A DNA stretch of 64,000 nucleotides from Syngnathus acus (GCF_901709675.1 NC_051091.1:9458967-9522966), one strand, 5' to 3'. Counted from the first letter of the stretch, positions 34,965 to 50,800 are shown. Made by a program: numbers and translations. Notes: a model not told the origin generated them from the sequence alone.

Positions 34965-37900
34965 GCCGCTTGCTGAGTACTCGGGTCGTGGGGGAGAAGC
35001 AATCTCTTGGTTCGAGGTTGGACTGGATGGGGAACTGTCTCATAACGGAGCTATGTAATGGATGCATAGCGGTTTGGCCGCAAGGGGGACCCCTAGAAAG
35101 GTGAAACAAAAACAATACAGGACTCGAAATGCAAGACAAGCATGTGTGTGCGCGCGCGTGTGTCAAGGAACCAAAGGGACGATATCAATTAAAGCTAATA
35201 CAAAGCATATTTATTGCAAAAATATATATCCTTAATTTTTGTTATAGTCAATTGATTACATGACTTAACTCTGAGAATATGCTTTCTCCACTTTCCTTTG
35301 CAAAATTTGTCATTGCTTGCTTCTTTTTTTTTTAATCCGATTCCCTTTGCATCTCTCTTCGCACAATCATTAAAAGTTAATATTAAATGTCAATGTTTGC
35401 AAGTGGGATGGATGCAGTGAGACCAACAGGTTAAATGAATAGAAAATATTAATATTTCAAACATGAGCTTAAAAAATGTTTTTTTTAAACCCAGCATTTT
35501 TCAGGCTACAAGCACTCATGAGAACATGTGGAGAAAGCAGTGGAATTTGTGTAACTTTATAACTATCACTGCAAGTGCCATAGAACATGACGTGCGGAAT
35601 ATTTCTCAAGGGAAATAGCACACAATATCTGCACCTGAAAATCCTGAATCCAGGCCAGGCAGAGCCATTCACACTCTTTGACACACCTTATTCTCATAAC
35701 ATGCCATTTAAATGACTTCCATCTGTCTTTGTGATAGACAGGCCTATATTGAAGGAAAAAAAGAAAAACATCTGTGGTGTGTCCCAGATATTGTTGTATT
35801 ATTTTAAATACAGGTGCTACGGTTCATTCGGGTCTCGATTGTTTGGATAAGTGTGATCAGGCAGACAAATAGGGTCAAGCTGTTGCCAACATAAAACCTT
35901 TATTAACTGTTTAGGCAAGGTAACATTTCAACATTCTTAACCGTCACACAAGTATTCAAGGATGTTAAGAATGAATAACACAAAAAGAAAAGATACTCAC
36001 CCTTTGATAACTTGGACGACGAGCTTTAAAGAAGTTGGGAGAGTTTGAGATAATGTTTTTTGTCAGATGTGAAAAACTGTATTGTAGTACTGAAAATTTG
36101 TGTACTCACCTTTAGTCCGATGAGGCGTGACAGGATGAATATTTGGAGGGAGATTGCTGCTTCGCATTAAAACTACATGTTGACTTTTTCTTTCATTTTT
36201 TATACTTGAGCAACAAAGACAAAGTGCTTTGCTACATTGCCATAAATTCTGGGTTCTGTTTTGTGATGACTTCATGAAATAAATAGGTAAGACAGTAAAA
36301 CAATGAAACTCATCAGCCATGTTGACATCACAACCTGAGAAGTTTTGCTTCCAACTTTCAAAGGCTCACTTTTCAGCCTTGGGGGCAACCACTGCCTGAT
36401 TCTGAAGAAGTGTGAGTGCATGTGTCAGTGCATGTAGTAAAAATATGTAACGCTTACAGTAAATGCAGATAGTCATCAATGCAAGGACAAAAATGTGTTA
36501 CCTGCCATCAATCAGAAAGAAAAATTGTACTACCTGTGAATCAACTTTATTATGCTGTGCATATATGTTGGCTGCGGAGATGATTTTTTACCTGAACGTT
36601 GTACAGAAGTCACATTTCAAATCGAGAAGTGAACGAGAGGTCCTATAAAGCATGATTATGGAAACTAAAAACATACAACTTAAAATGACGAGATATCATG
36701 TTGACCACATCACCTTTCCTTTTAATTGTTGTCTAAATGTTCACCAATTAGAACATTCATTTTTTTTGTCTTTGCAGTGTGTTTAACTTGTAAATCATTG
36801 TACTGTATTTGGTTTTCAGTTACATTTTACATCACTGGAATTAGGCTACGGATTTCTTTCGGTCAAACATTCAGTATCAAGACGTGAAATCCTACTTGTA
36901 AAAAAAATGGATATTTGGCTTTTGGATGAAGTTTCAGGTTAAATCTAGAATGCATTATTACCACGACATGTGAACTTTATTTGACCTTCTTTATACTTTT
37001 TAACGCAGATTCCACAATTGCTGTTCTCTAACAAAGAGCTGAACGGCAAAATTCACAACTGGTATTTTTCAAACAATTTCACCTGAAAGCCAATTTTGTT
37101 GTTGTTGGTCCTCACTGTACCTATAAATGTATGTCTGACTCTAGCCAGTCATTCTCACCTGGAAGGTCTTGGCCTGTACATTCAACAGCACATTATTTGA
37201 TGTTTGCACTTCTCCAAAATATACACACTTTGTTAAAATTTTATTCTTACAATACATTTCCCAAAGAGTCACTCTGTAATCTAACTGTATTAGTCTTGCA
37301 TCATTTAAGATATTTTAATAAACAATTGATCGAATGATTGGCATGAGGATTCGGACTGCAGACATTCCGTAACCTCAAAATCAACAACTTTTGTTTTAAC
37401 TGCACATCATTATTTTAATGGTTTTAGCATTCTTAAACTGAGCAGGTGTAATGATACATAAAATGTACGTATTGTATGTGTATGTAAATGAGCATGTAAT
37501 TGAACAGAAAGTGTTTCTAACACAATGGTCATAACCGTACAGCAACATATAGAGGACAGACAAACACGGACATCGTGTAAATGCTAAAAAAAACTAAATA
37601 AAACATTTTTTAAGAAGAATTCAGTAACATAGTATGACTTGTATTGGTGAGTGTAACAAGAGAGATTAACACTAAGTTTAGTAAACAGTTTTTAAAAGGC
37701 ATAAAGATGTGGAGAATCAACGAGTTGGATTTATGATTCTAATCAAAAGATGTACATTTGCGTGATTTTATGCAACATAGAATTTTTTCATATCTTGTTT
37801 CAACAATAGACCATATGCACGGTAACGCAGGAGCTTTTTCTAGGGTAAAGATTCCGGTCTGCATGTTTCAACCTGGTTGAACGTCATAAAAATTATTTCC

Positions 37901-38879
37901 AAAAGTTCAGTGCTGGTGCTTTTTAAGGGTGAAATGTTATCCAAAGTGGTGACTTTTTAAAGATTTATTCCAACTATTTCTTTGAAGACTTGGATGCTGT
38001 CATGTGTTAGCCTAGCGACCGAAAGTTAGCGCGGCACAATATCCCAAATGTGGAAGTAGTCCATACAGCATCCATTCTGCCAACCTTTTTGGTACCAAAA
38101 GTCTGAATTCATGTATGAAAATTATTTAATATATGTGTATTCTAATTATGTATACAAAGGATTTTAAAAATTCCATCCGCCTGATATTGTCAATGCAAAC
38201 TGTGCAGAACAAATTGGCAGTGATGACACTGGATACACAAATCAGTTATTAGGGAGTTGAGCCTGTTCTTACAATAAATTAGTTATCTGTCAAGTGAAAT
38301 TGAAGTAGTAGAAACACATTTTGGGTGAAGGAGCCAGAAAAATCACTGCCATCAGACCGGAACTCCTATGTCACAATTTAATCTTTATACAAATGATTGA
38401 CCAAACTTGCTCTTAATCTTTTTTGATAATGAAATGTTAAAGAAAGTGCTAATTTTCAGGGGTGCAAGGACTCCGCCCGTTGTCACTAATATTTTCTTTT
38501 TATGCCAAAAAACAGGCAACATCTCGTGTTTGTTTTCTTTTTTTTTTTTTGCTAGTGTTCCTCTTACATTGGTGCACAAGCTTTTAAATAGGCACATATT
38601 TTGTGGGACATAGTCCCGGTAAAACATATTTCAGTGCTTTGATTTCCTTGCAAAATTTGATGAGAACACAACTGCAGCAGCGCCAAGGAAAGTGTTCCCG
38701 TTTGCTTATTGGCATTATGACAAATGATTTATGTATGATTCATGTTAAGGTTGTTAACCTTAACGATTTCTATGCAGAATCTACTAAGTAATAAATGGTA
38801 TTATGAAACATCTCTTCTTGTGGCACAAGAACTTAAAACCACACAGCTTGCAAAACCTTCTTGAAAAAATTTCACGGTC
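34965..38879. other. Spacer between the two SLC6 genes
   Basis: This must hold the 5' untranslated region and promoter of the downstream SLC6 gene and the 3' region of the upstream one. An acceptor-like tract (reverse strand CCTTTCTAG, near 35093) just upstream of the start codon suggests a 5' UTR exon edge. GTGAG-type donors near 36108 and 35998 (reverse strand) could end non-coding exons. No coding sequence is recognised. Confidence 0.4.
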
Positions 38880-41800
38880 TCATACTTGCGCCTCCATCTC
38901 AACGCCACCGCTTCCCTTGTACTCATTGGCAGAAGGAGCCAGAGATTTGCTGGGGTTCAGCGGGTACTGCTCAGGTTGCTTTGCTGGGCTGTGGGGCTTG
39001 TTTTCTGGATGACAAAGCTGTTTGAGATTCTGTGAAGACACCAAGAAACAGTCATGAATCAATAAATAAAAAAAAAATTACAATTAGACAATGTGTGGGG
39101 AAGAGGACGTCCGGACTGATGAGCTGTATAAATAAAATTGACTGTTAACAAATCCTTAGCTCACTGGCAGGTGTTGAGAAAAGTTTAGATGTTCATCTAC
39201 TTTGCATTTGTGGTAATGAAGTGTTCTTTTATTGGCCTGTTCATCTAAAGCTCATGAGGTGACTACTTAACAGGTTCTAACAAGTACAGGGAATAGCAGT
39301 AAATGTTAGAAAAATGTTTCCCAAGCCCATATTCTCTCACCTGCAACTTTTCACGGCCAAGTGTCATTAGTCATGCGTCAACTAGTGCCTTTGCCAGGTA
39401 TAGCGCCAAGGGCAGCTGAATGTCTGCCAGGGCTTTTACTCTTTAAAGCTACATTAATGCCCGCATCGTATAGCCAAAACTTTAAAGTGGCATTTGATTT
39501 TTGGACATTTGTTTTCTCACAGCCTTTCACTGCATCCTTGAGGAAGGGGCAGCTGCATCCTACAATTTGGTCCGCTGTGTGTGTGATGTTCTGTCAAGGC
39601 TAACTAGCAACAAAATATGAATGCAGGTAACTTTTAAGCACCTCCGGGCGCATTCCAGAATCTGAATATCTGGGGCCTGTGAAATGTGTTTAATATCGCA
39701 TTGTGTTTTCTCCAACAACTGATTAACTGCATCTCTTGTTAAAACATGCAGAAGAGCCCATTATTCCTGTCAGACTTTCTTTTTCGCTCTCTTACTCAAA
39801 CGTTCTCTCTCACTTTCACACATTCAATGTTAAGTGGCACGCCACGGTGGGCTTTGTAAGGTAAATTAAGTGCCTGGCTTTAGAAGAGATGTAGGCAACG
39901 AGTGTGGGCGCTTTTCAATTGGAGCAGGCCGTCATACAATGCAACATTGTGGCGACCCCATGAAATGTCAAGACCGATGCGTTAATCATAACTTTATGGG
40001 ATAAAAATATGCACCGAATGCTTCAGAATGTGACAACTTGATGGATGGGAGATTGGTAATCTATTTTGAGCTGTTTAAATGGGTGAGGCGCCCGTAAGAT
40101 AGGAGCAACACACGTCAATCTTTCAAAACCACAAAGCGTCCTACTGGAGGTATTATTACGCTACTGATCTATCAGTTCTCCACCGTGCTTACAGTTACTT
40201 GAAGTACAAATCGAGTTCTTTAGCACACAATCTTTTAACCCTAAACTGTCCAACTTGCACAGTCCACCTGAGATGTAAATTGAAGGTTTTGTTATTTACT
40301 CATAAAGTATTACATGACATCACAATATAATGTGTCATTTATCCTCACCATGTTTAAGTCTGAGAATGATAATGGAAAATAAAAATACCATGATACTTCT
40401 ATCCATCCATTTTCTTCACTGCTTATCTTCAGAAAGGTTAAAGGTCACTAGAATTTATCCCAGGAGACTTTGGGTGACAGATGGCGAGCATCTGGTTGCC
40501 AGTCAAATATAAATAAAAATAAAATAAAAAATACCATTCACGCTCACATACACAATTTGCAGTACATTCAATTAGCTTCTCCTTTTTTTTTTTTTGGAAC
40601 GTGGGAGGAAGCCAGAGAGCCAAAAGCCCAGCAAACACGAGGAGAACATGCTGACTCGACACGGAAAGGCTGGAGCTGAAATGTGAACGGTAAACCTCAG
40701 AGCTATGAAGTAGACATGCCGAATATTAGCCATCAACCCTCACACTACCCTTGTCAAACAATATTTATTCTCAAAGCACACAATCTGCTCACTGCCGCTG
40801 TCTTAACCAGCATTATAGTCCTCCATCCATTTAGACTTGCCAGGCAGAATTTCAGCTCTGTGACAACACTCATGTTTTTTAGATTTACTCTTCACACCTT
40901 TCCCTTTTCAAAACTATTCTAAACAAATGTAGGAACAACAGAACCTGTTAACCACAGATGAGTCTTCAATCTTAGAATTTGCCTGCAGCTGAGTTGGCCC
41001 GCTCCTATGTTGTGTAAAATCGTGTCAGCACAGCACATTTAGGAACCTGGCAATTTCTTTGTCAATCAAATGTTCCGTAAAGTCACACAAGATCTTAATG
41101 CAGGCTTAATTGCAGTGAAAAGGAGACGGCACTCGTAAGTGGCTGAAATTTAGGGCGATGCTTTTGAAATGATGAAATAGAACAAAAGTTGGATTTTTGT
41201 TTCAACTTGTTAAAGAGTCTGCAATACTAGAGCGTAGTGCAAGTTAGGGACGTTGAAAAGAATCATGAGGTTGAAATCACTCAATGGAATTTAGGCTGGG
41301 CTATTTTTCTAGTAACCCTTTTGAATTTTGGTGCTTTGTTTAGTTCCTGGCGCTGGACAGCAGTGGGACCAGAGCAGTGCAGGTTCTTTGGTTTAGTCAT
41401 CAAGCCGGGCCACAAAAGGCCTGGTGGAGCTTTAATCATTTCTGTGCCACCAGTGGTGATGGTGCCAAACCAGGGGAGTGCAAAGTCATTTTTGGCCAGC
41501 TTGCATATTGCCTAGGCAACCACAACGTGCTTGCTCATCCCAGGCTAACATTGGCAATGGCAGCTTTGTAAGTTATGATTCAGGACGCATTAAGGGTTAA
41601 ATTGAATAAAATGTTGCCAAACACAAACCTGCCACACAGTGCCTTTCATCTGAATGACTTTAAAGAGGATCCACAGAGGCACCAGCAGAACGCAGAAGAG
41701 TCCCAGGCACCAGCCCAAAGCGTAGGCCCAGGTTGGGTAGACGTAGGTTTTGTTGAATTTGAGTGGCTTGTATCTCACCAAGGAGAAGACGAAGGTACCC

Positions 41801-44800
41801 TAGCAAGTGACAAAACAAATCACAAAAAAGCCTTAAGACATTCGGCATCACTGCAGTCATGATAAGTAGGACCTCAGTCGAGTGGCAGAGGGCTGCAAAT
41901 GTTCCTGTAAATGTCTAGAAACGTCCCTAGAACATTTTGGAATGATAAGCAAAGGATATCAGTGGTCATGATTATACTGCAAGATGTTTGAATATTCCTG
42001 GATTTTGCAACCATTGGCTCATTGATTGACAATAAAGGATAATGATCTGATAGAATTTAAAATACTCATATATACTGCGTCTGGAGAAAACCGCAAACAG
42101 CTTCTGACAACTCCAGAAAATAAATTAAATACTTAAACAAATATCATTTGACATGAACAAGTTAGCACTGAATTTAAATAAAGCAAAACTAACATCAAGT
42201 CAAAATAACTGTCAATAGAAAATAAGCGACTGACAATAAATTTCTTATAGACGTAGTATAATGTCAAAAGAAAAATATAAAAAAATATAGGTATCCACAA
42301 CACAACCAAGGATATCCTAAATATCAAATCATTATACATATTATATTGCCAATTTTCACTTTACCGTCATACCTGACCTTTTGTGCGGAGAATTGGGTAA
42401 GATGTCGTTGACATGTAACGGGCCGGCTGAACTTATATGATTCATTTGGAAAAATGCCAGCATTTTTTCTTTGGGGGTGGAGCGTGGTTTGGTTAACATC
42501 AAATCAGCTTTGCCTTCAAGAAAATCTTAATTTCTTTCTTATATACTGTCTCTGGTATGTGCATGTTTGCGATTTCTCGGATATGCATGTAATGACATGT
42601 TAAAAAGGAATTTGAGGACATTTAATAGCTGTAATGAGCCCCTATGAGACATTTCTCAGCCCCAACACCCGGTTCTTGGCCCTAGGCAACTGTTATGCAA
42701 CCCTTTTATAAAACCGTTGGGCTTAATTGCACAACTACTTGCTTCCATTCCACCTACGCAGATTACTAATACCTAGATGATTAAGGATCTAAACAAAGAA
42801 AAAACAAATTTCAACAAGCATATACTGTCTTTTTCCAACATTTACACTGATAGATGAGATGAGCCTATTAAGATTTATACAAAACCACAGCGTCTGAGGA
42901 AAAACAGCCAATCAGAGACAGGAGGTGAGGCTGATGAGATGTCAATCAGCCGAACACCCCTGTGGCTTTGCACTGTTACGTTCATAAATGTAACGTTGGG
43001 TTGAGGAGCTTTGCTGAAACTATTGTGGAATATCCACCTCCAGTTTGCAACAAGAATTAAAAAGAAGGACTTGGATTGATCCTGCGACAGTACATAAAGG
43101 CTGCCATGCCAGAACCGACAATCAATTAGCAACATTTCTTTACCACCCGTTTTGGATTTTTAAATTGAAAAATAAAACTGCAAAACTATAGTAACACCAT
43201 TCAAATCAAACGTTACAAATAAAGTTGTCATCCTAGCAACGGAACTCTGTCCCAACTCATTTTTAAAAATGTCCTTTTCTGGGTTTAAAATGTTTCAACC
43301 CTACATCATACACACTTATGCTGGGCTTCACATTAAAAAAAAAATTTGTTGGGTCGCATTTACTGCATGTCTGAATCTTCAACAATTACCACAATGTAGC
43401 ACAAATAGTGAACAATAAGAGTCACATGAGTCTTACTCACTTACAGTCAACAATATGAAAATGTTCTCTTTGTTCCCTTCATCCTAACCCACCTGGCACT
43501 GACACCAGCACCTGTCTCAAATTCGTCACGTCACAAAGTTCAAATCCTTAATTTCTTCTCATGCACCTCTTCCTTGTTCCTCTTCTTATGTCATTTTAAG
43601 CATGTCATTTCAAGCTTGAGAGAAGAACAACAAGATGAAGCTTTGTGAGAAAACTCCAGACACATACATTATGACATGAATTGAATTTGTGAGTGTGATA
43701 TTAAGAAATTTGCCAAGAAGGAATTTATTGCCGTTGTCACAGAAATGACTCGTACCTTCCACTAGTTTTCACTCACCAGACAAACAGCGGGGGTAATGTA
43801 AAGCCAGCAGATCTTCATTAGTGGCCATGGACGATACCCTATCATGTCTTCAATGTTGTCATAGAGACGATCAGCACCTGTTTTACCAAATACAAAAAAA
43901 CATATATATTATTTTTAAAAAATTTTTTTTTTTTACATGAAACCATACAGAAAAATACACATAATACAGATTTTTTTATTTTTTAGTTAAATTTTCATGT
44001 CCTATTAAAATGTGCCTCCAAAGCGACAATATCTTTTATACTGGCCTAGGAAAGAAAAAACGTCTAACTTCTAATTACATGATACAACTGTAAACAGCCA
44101 CAAATAAAAAAAACAAAGCAAACCCAAAACATTTTTACCCAAAAGAAAAACTTATCTTGATGATTGGGCAAATTTTAATATATTGGATGTCAGTAGCTGC
44201 ACTCAACAAAGCGGCAGATGAGTGTGTTTGTGTTGTTTTGCATTTAACAAAATGTATTCCAGCTCCAACCTTTAAACCCCTCTGAGTTTTTAACAAATCC
44301 CTGTTAACAAAAGGGTAGAACAAGTATGAATGCGTGTCAAATAAAGAGCGCAAATCCCTCCTTAGAATCTAATGGCCTCTCAAGCTTGGATAAGCTTAAC
44401 CAGGAGTGATGGGAGGAACAAAAGAGGACAAAATATTTGGCAGATGAAGTGCGTAAGAACCGCGGGACTGTAATACATGGATAGAAGTCCACGCCAATTT
44501 GTCTAAGGCCATACATTAAAGGAATGTGTTGCCTGTTAAAGGAACTTATTGTCCTCTTTCAGTCAAAAGTTAACCAATAGTTTTTAAATCAATCAAAGTT
44601 GTTACAAACCCCAATTCAAGATTTGTAAAAAAAAAAAGAAAAAAAAGAGAATTTTTTTTTAATCAATTTGTCCATAAAAAAATATTTTTACTAATACACA
44701 TTTAAAAAGATGTCATGTTTTTAACCTTAAATATACTCAAACATACAACTAACATACATTTAGGATCAAACAAAATTACATGTCTAGATCATAAATACTA

Positions 44801-47800
44801 TTCACATGCATAGTTCAATGATTTCCACTAGAGGGCAGCAGCACTACATTAATCAAATCCTCTTCAATACAGTTTTCCCCCCAGGGTCACAAGTGTATAC
44901 AAAACCACAAAGGTCAGATGGACTCAAGTTTAAAAATACAACTTCATCTGAAAACAAATATGGTTACGATTATGCAATTATAAATGAAGTCCACACGGCT
45001 CCGCCACTCCGTAAAACCGAAGTTTGTCTCGGTGGTAAAGATTTTCAGGCTTTTGTCTGAATGGTTTTGGCTTGACATACTGGCTGCTAATTGAAAGAAG
45101 TGTTTTGACAGTACACTTATACAAGAGCCTGTATTTTTCCTGTCCAAACGGATTGGCTATGAGCCCTTTTGTTTTGTCTTTTTTGGGCCACCTAGTCTTT
45201 GCCAAAAGTAACACAGCTCACATGGATACTGCCTGTGATTTGAATGAGAGAGCTAAAGAAATTTGCCTGGTATATTCATTTCCCTAAACCTGGGGTTGTC
45301 AAACTCTTTACACAAAGTGCAACCTTAAAAATACGTTTGCATCTCTCCTTCCATCCCATAATAACAGAACAGGCATGAAAACATATGATGACTCCCAGCT
45401 ACAAGGACTTACCATATATCCATCCAATTGCTATGGACTGACACACTGAAAGGAGGAGAAGGTTGTTGCCACTACAGACGTAATGGTCAAAAAGCTGAAG
45501 GAAATACAAGCCCCCCTGGAAGAAGAGAATGGCGAAAGATCATGACACAACATACTATACATTTGCGGTCATTAAACCAAATCAGTGGACCACAGTACCA
45601 TCACTTGATAAGTTAAATACACAAAGCAAAAAAAAACAATGCGATAAGGAAAGAGTCACGCTCTCACCTCAGTAACGAGAAGAAGACCAAGGAAGAAACA
45701 AACGGAGCAGAGACAAAGCAGCAGCAGCTCTCGTCGATAAGCCCTCCGGAAAACAGTCGGGAACATATCTGTCACGGAGGTCATCAGACACTCCAAGCTC
45801 ACAAACTAGTAAAGGAAAGACAAGTCAGCACAAACCAGGGATCCACCAAAGGTTTCACAATCATATTTTCAACTGACCTGTGTATCAGCACCCAGCAGGA
45901 TGACCATGATAAAGAAGCATATGGCCCACAACTGTGGTAAAGGCATCATCGCTACTGCCCTTGGATATGCTATAAAAGCCAGGCCAGGTCCTGTCGTTAC
46001 ACACATAACAGTCATTATGTGAACCGTTATCAAAAAAAACATCAGTATTTGTGGACTGGAGACTAAAAAAAAAAGATTTATGCTATGTGTGAATAAGAAA
46101 TAATCATGTTTGGATTCTTACCAGAAGCCGCCACTTCTGATATTGGTAATCCTTGTTCGTAGGACATGAATCCCAAAACAGAAAAGATAGCAAAGCCCGC
46201 CACAAAGCTGGAGCCACCATTTACCAAACATAGAACAAATGTATCCCTAAGAGGAAAACAAAGAAATTATTAGACTCAAAATGAATTATTAGTTTCAGTC
46301 ACACACTGTGCAATTTAAAAATATATTTATTAGCTATCTATCCATCTCTATCTATCTAATCTAGCTCTTGAGTTTAATCCAAAATTGTATGGTGTAGTAC
46401 AGCCCGGTAACACCAGACAGCACACTCCACTCTGTTAATTTGGGTGGAAAGAATGAGAGGGGGAAAACAAGAATGTGAGGTCCCTGTTTAGCGTGATGAA
46501 CCTTCTTCATACATTTGATATACAGCATAAAAGTCAAGTGTGAATCAACCTGAAACCTTGTCAACCGTTTTCTCAACGCAGAAAAAAAAACACTATAAGA
46601 AGCTTCTAGAGCAGCTGGACTTTGAATAGCATTGACCTTGGAAGGTCATATCCGGTCTTTTTATAAACAACACGCAACATGACCTTCACGTGCTATGAAT
46701 AAAAATATTGTTGAAGCGAAAAGGCGAAGCAAAAAGAAAATGGCGGCCAAAAACAGGAAACAAATGGGAACTTACTTGTAGCAGTTATTATTAAACTCAT
46801 TGTAACTGCCAAGAGCTGTCAAACTTCCTTGACAAATCCCAAAGGAGAACAGGACTTGTGCACCTGCATCCATCCAAACCTGAGTGGACATATCAGAAAA
46901 TGAAATATGAACTCTATCTAAATGATTGAAAGAAATATATATGTGAATTTGAGACAGTCTACAGGATTTAGCCTATGCAGCTGATCGGGCATCCTGTCAT
47001 GGTACTTGGTTGATTTATTTTTTTTATTTTGGCCTGGCACTTTATTACTTACTTGAGGGTCCACCAACCTTGTCGGGTCAGGATAGAGGTAGAAACGTAT
47101 GCCGTCAATAGCACCGGGCAAAGTAAGTCCACGAGCCAACAGAACAACCAACATTATATAAGGGAAAGTGGCTGTAAAATAAACTACCTGTTGACAAGAG
47201 ACACGTGAGGGTTAATACTCGTAACATACCTTTGAATCGCAACATCTAATAAAAAAGGATCGAGGCTAAACTGCCCTGAAGGCAAACCCTTGCGCGGTAA
47301 TAATCCATTTGTTTATACAGAGCATAACTAGGCCACAGTTGATTGCATCCCAGGATTTACATCCGAGAAGGATTACCAATCCGCCGTTACTCAGCTGTAC
47401 CCTTTTTGTCAGCTTTCTGATCCAAACGGAACCACGTGACCACTTCTGAAGCTCTAATGCGTGCATGCGTGTACAAAAATAAAGCGTGTTACCTTTCCGG
47501 TGGATCTCACTCCTTTCCAAACACAGAAATAGCAGAGAATCCAAGCCAACAAGAGACACAAGGCCAACTCCCACCTCAGGCTGCCGATCTTTTCTATCCC
47601 CGAGGATATACCCAAAACTCGTCTCCTTGGAATACAAACACAAACACAGTCAAACATGTGACAAGCAAGACTTTCTGTCATTTCCGTTCAGGCGATTAAG
47701 AAAAGATCTTGGGAATTTTTTGTCAGAACAAAAAAAAAACCCCAATTGTATCTATTTTATTCATCAATGGGTTGATATGGTAATTAGCCTAAGAATCATT

Positions 47801-50800
47801 TAATTGATCATTGATTTTCCATGTAGTCATAGGAAGACATGTCAAATATCTCACGCCAGTCATAACATATATAATAAAGAGCAATGTCACATTCACTAAA
47901 TGGCAACTGCATTGCAAGCTTCTCAATGACATTTTTTGACATTCCATTGTCTTTTTTTGACCTTGTATCATGTTGGGCTCAGCACATGAATGCCAGAGTG
48001 TTGACAGGAAGACGGATGATTTGTTTGCCAATGCCAAGTGGCCTACTGCATTGTACCGTAATTTTCGGACTATAAGTCGCACCGGAGTATAAGTCGCACC
48101 AGCCATAAAATGCCCAAAAAAGTGAAAAAAAACATATATAAGTCGCTCCGGAGTATAAGTCGCATTTTGGGGGGCAATTTATTCGACAAAATCCAACACC
48201 AAGAACAGTCATGAACGAGCAACAACAGGCTAAACGATAGCTATGCTAACGTGACATAAACACAAACTAAGAGCTGAGAACGGCCCTGACGTAAAATTCA
48301 GAGTTATTCAAAAAACTATTACATAAATAACACGTTAATAAAACCATCTGCGTCACTCCAATTCATTAAATCCATCAATCGTCCTTTGTCAACAATGCGT
48401 GCGCGCCGCTGACGGCTCTTGCACTTAAAAATATTCCACAGGCCCATATAACGATATATAAATTATATATCAAATAACTATTATATAAGCAATAATGTTA
48501 TCAAACCATCTGTGCACTCTAAATCATTAAATCCATCGATCAAATTCCTCGTCCTTTGTCAACATCGCCGCGCGTGCGCCCTGACGTCAGCCTCGTCGTT
48601 ATTCCACAGATCTACTATATAACTATATTGTAGCGTTAACAAAGTTCAAGGAAAGACGTGGGTTTGGTAAACGGCTCTTTATTTAACAAAACAAACTTAC
48701 AGGCGTGTGGCGGCGTGGACGTCCAGCCACGTCTTTCCTTGAACTTTGTTAACGCTACAATATAGTTATATAGTAGATCTGTGGAATAACGACGAGGCTG
48801 ACGTCAGGGCGCACGCGCGGCGATGTTGACAAAGGACGAGGAATTTGATCGATGGATTTAATGATTTAGAGTGCACAGATGGTTTGATAACATTATTGCT
48901 TATATAATAGTTATTTGATATATAATTTATATATCGTTATATGGGCCTGTGGAATATTTTTAAGTGCAAAAGCCGTCAGCGGCGCGCACGCATTGTTGAC
49001 AAAGGACGATTGATGGATTTAATGAATTGGAGTGACGCAGATGGTTTCGCGCTGCTGTCGTCACTTGAAATTCAAATTACAGTAATCCCTTGCTACATTG
49101 CGGTTCGTTTATCGCGGTTTCATTTATTTTTTTATTTTTTATTTTTTTTAATTTTTTGAAAAAAAAAAAAACACATATAAGTCGCTCCTGAGTATAAGTC
49201 GCCCCCCCACCCAAACTATGAAAAAAACCGCGACTTATAGTCCGAAAATTACGGTAAGTTTACTTCAACATAACCGCAGGGCTGGCTCAGTGTACCCCCA
49301 AGAATAATTTCTGAATTTTGTTGATGGTTAGACACAATTTTATTTCCTTCGCTACACTTTGATCGGTGTTGGCACATTTCGGTATCATGGAAAAAAAAAT
49401 GAAAATTAATTTCTAAAGGAAATTATTTTTTATCCATATGTACTGTTAGCTTTTATAGCAAAAGTAGACTTTAGGTGTTGCAATGTCCAACACAACCAAC
49501 GTTGCAACTCTTATTGACTCTGAATTACTATTTGCACAAGCATGTGATTTTTTTGGTGTCCAACACTGAGTGCACAGATGGGGGAGGCAAGGTTACATTC
49601 GGGAGGGAGATTCTTTTCAAATAAAGTAGCCAAAGCAAGTTCTCGGATTCTGCTGGAGAATAAGCTTCTCCTTGTGTTCATAATTCTGAATCATGCGCAC
49701 TGATCTCTCAATCCGCCCTTGGCACATTGCACTTGGCCTTGGTCAATGTAAGATTGCTTCGCAGACAAAAGGATTTGCCAGCATTAGAGTCATGAGGATG
49801 CTCCTTTTCAGAGAGAAACAATGTTTGCATTACATTGTTGCAGTCTCCAGCCTGCGGAGTTCCGCAAGGGTCGATTCTTGGTCAACTTTCATTGATAGGT
49901 GTTGCAAACAATTTCTTTTGGTAGAAAAACTGCCGCCTTCAGGTTACTAAAGTTAAACTTCTGTGTTTGTTTTTCTTTCTTTTTTTTCAGTTCATGTGCT
50001 TACCAATATCGTGGACATAAAACAAAATCTGCTGATGATGACAACATACATTTTCAAAATACTTACTCCCAGAATTCTGTTGCGGGAGTTGTCGCATTAG
50101 CAGGTGCTGTCCAATTGGATGACCCGTTCCTTTTGTCGAATTCAACACAATGTACTACGGAAACAATCAGATGTTGAAATAACATAACTGACACCACAAG
50201 CACACATTCTTAGTCGGTCAAAAGATTAGGGACGGGTAATAGCCCGCAAGTGTGGTCTACCGGTATTCCAGGGGTTCCTGCAGCTGGCCCACGGAACCTC
50301 AGCACTGAAGGACGAGAAGAGATAGAAGAAAGCCCAGGCCTGGATGACGATGTACGACACAGCAGCGTAGGCAATCACCACTTGGGTTGCATAACCGATT
50401 CCTGAAGAGACCAGGTCGGTCAATGTGTGACCGATACGAGCATTATCCCTAAGCATGGAATGTGTTCTTTGGGTCTTTAAATGCCATGCCGCTTTCCCTC
50501 TTGTTGTGCCATCTGTTATCCATGTTAACTGAATGCCACAAGGTTAAAGTTCAGGATCTTCCTGACACATGAGATGGTAGAGAAAAAACCCATGTAAATT
50601 ACGTCATCGAGGAATACGGTTTCACTTGGCCTTCAGTCACATGGACCACCTTGTTTTCTTTGTTCATTGAGTTGCCAACAAACCAAAGGATGGACACCTC
50701 AAATCCATTCTGTACTACCTAATACTATGTTCTCTTCCTTCCTGCCTGCATTACAGTATGCTCGAAAGCAGTTAGAGAGTCCTGATTTACAGCGGGGATT

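Noticed and set aside
45290-45317. Possible hAT-type terminus (GGGGTTGTCAAACTC)
   Set aside because: Only one end is visible. No matching opposite end or 8-bp duplication was found nearby.
48056-49254. CRISPR-like or tandem-repeat array suggested by recurring ATAAGTCGC motifs
   Set aside because: The motifs occur in both orientations within transposon ends. The context is a eukaryotic intron.
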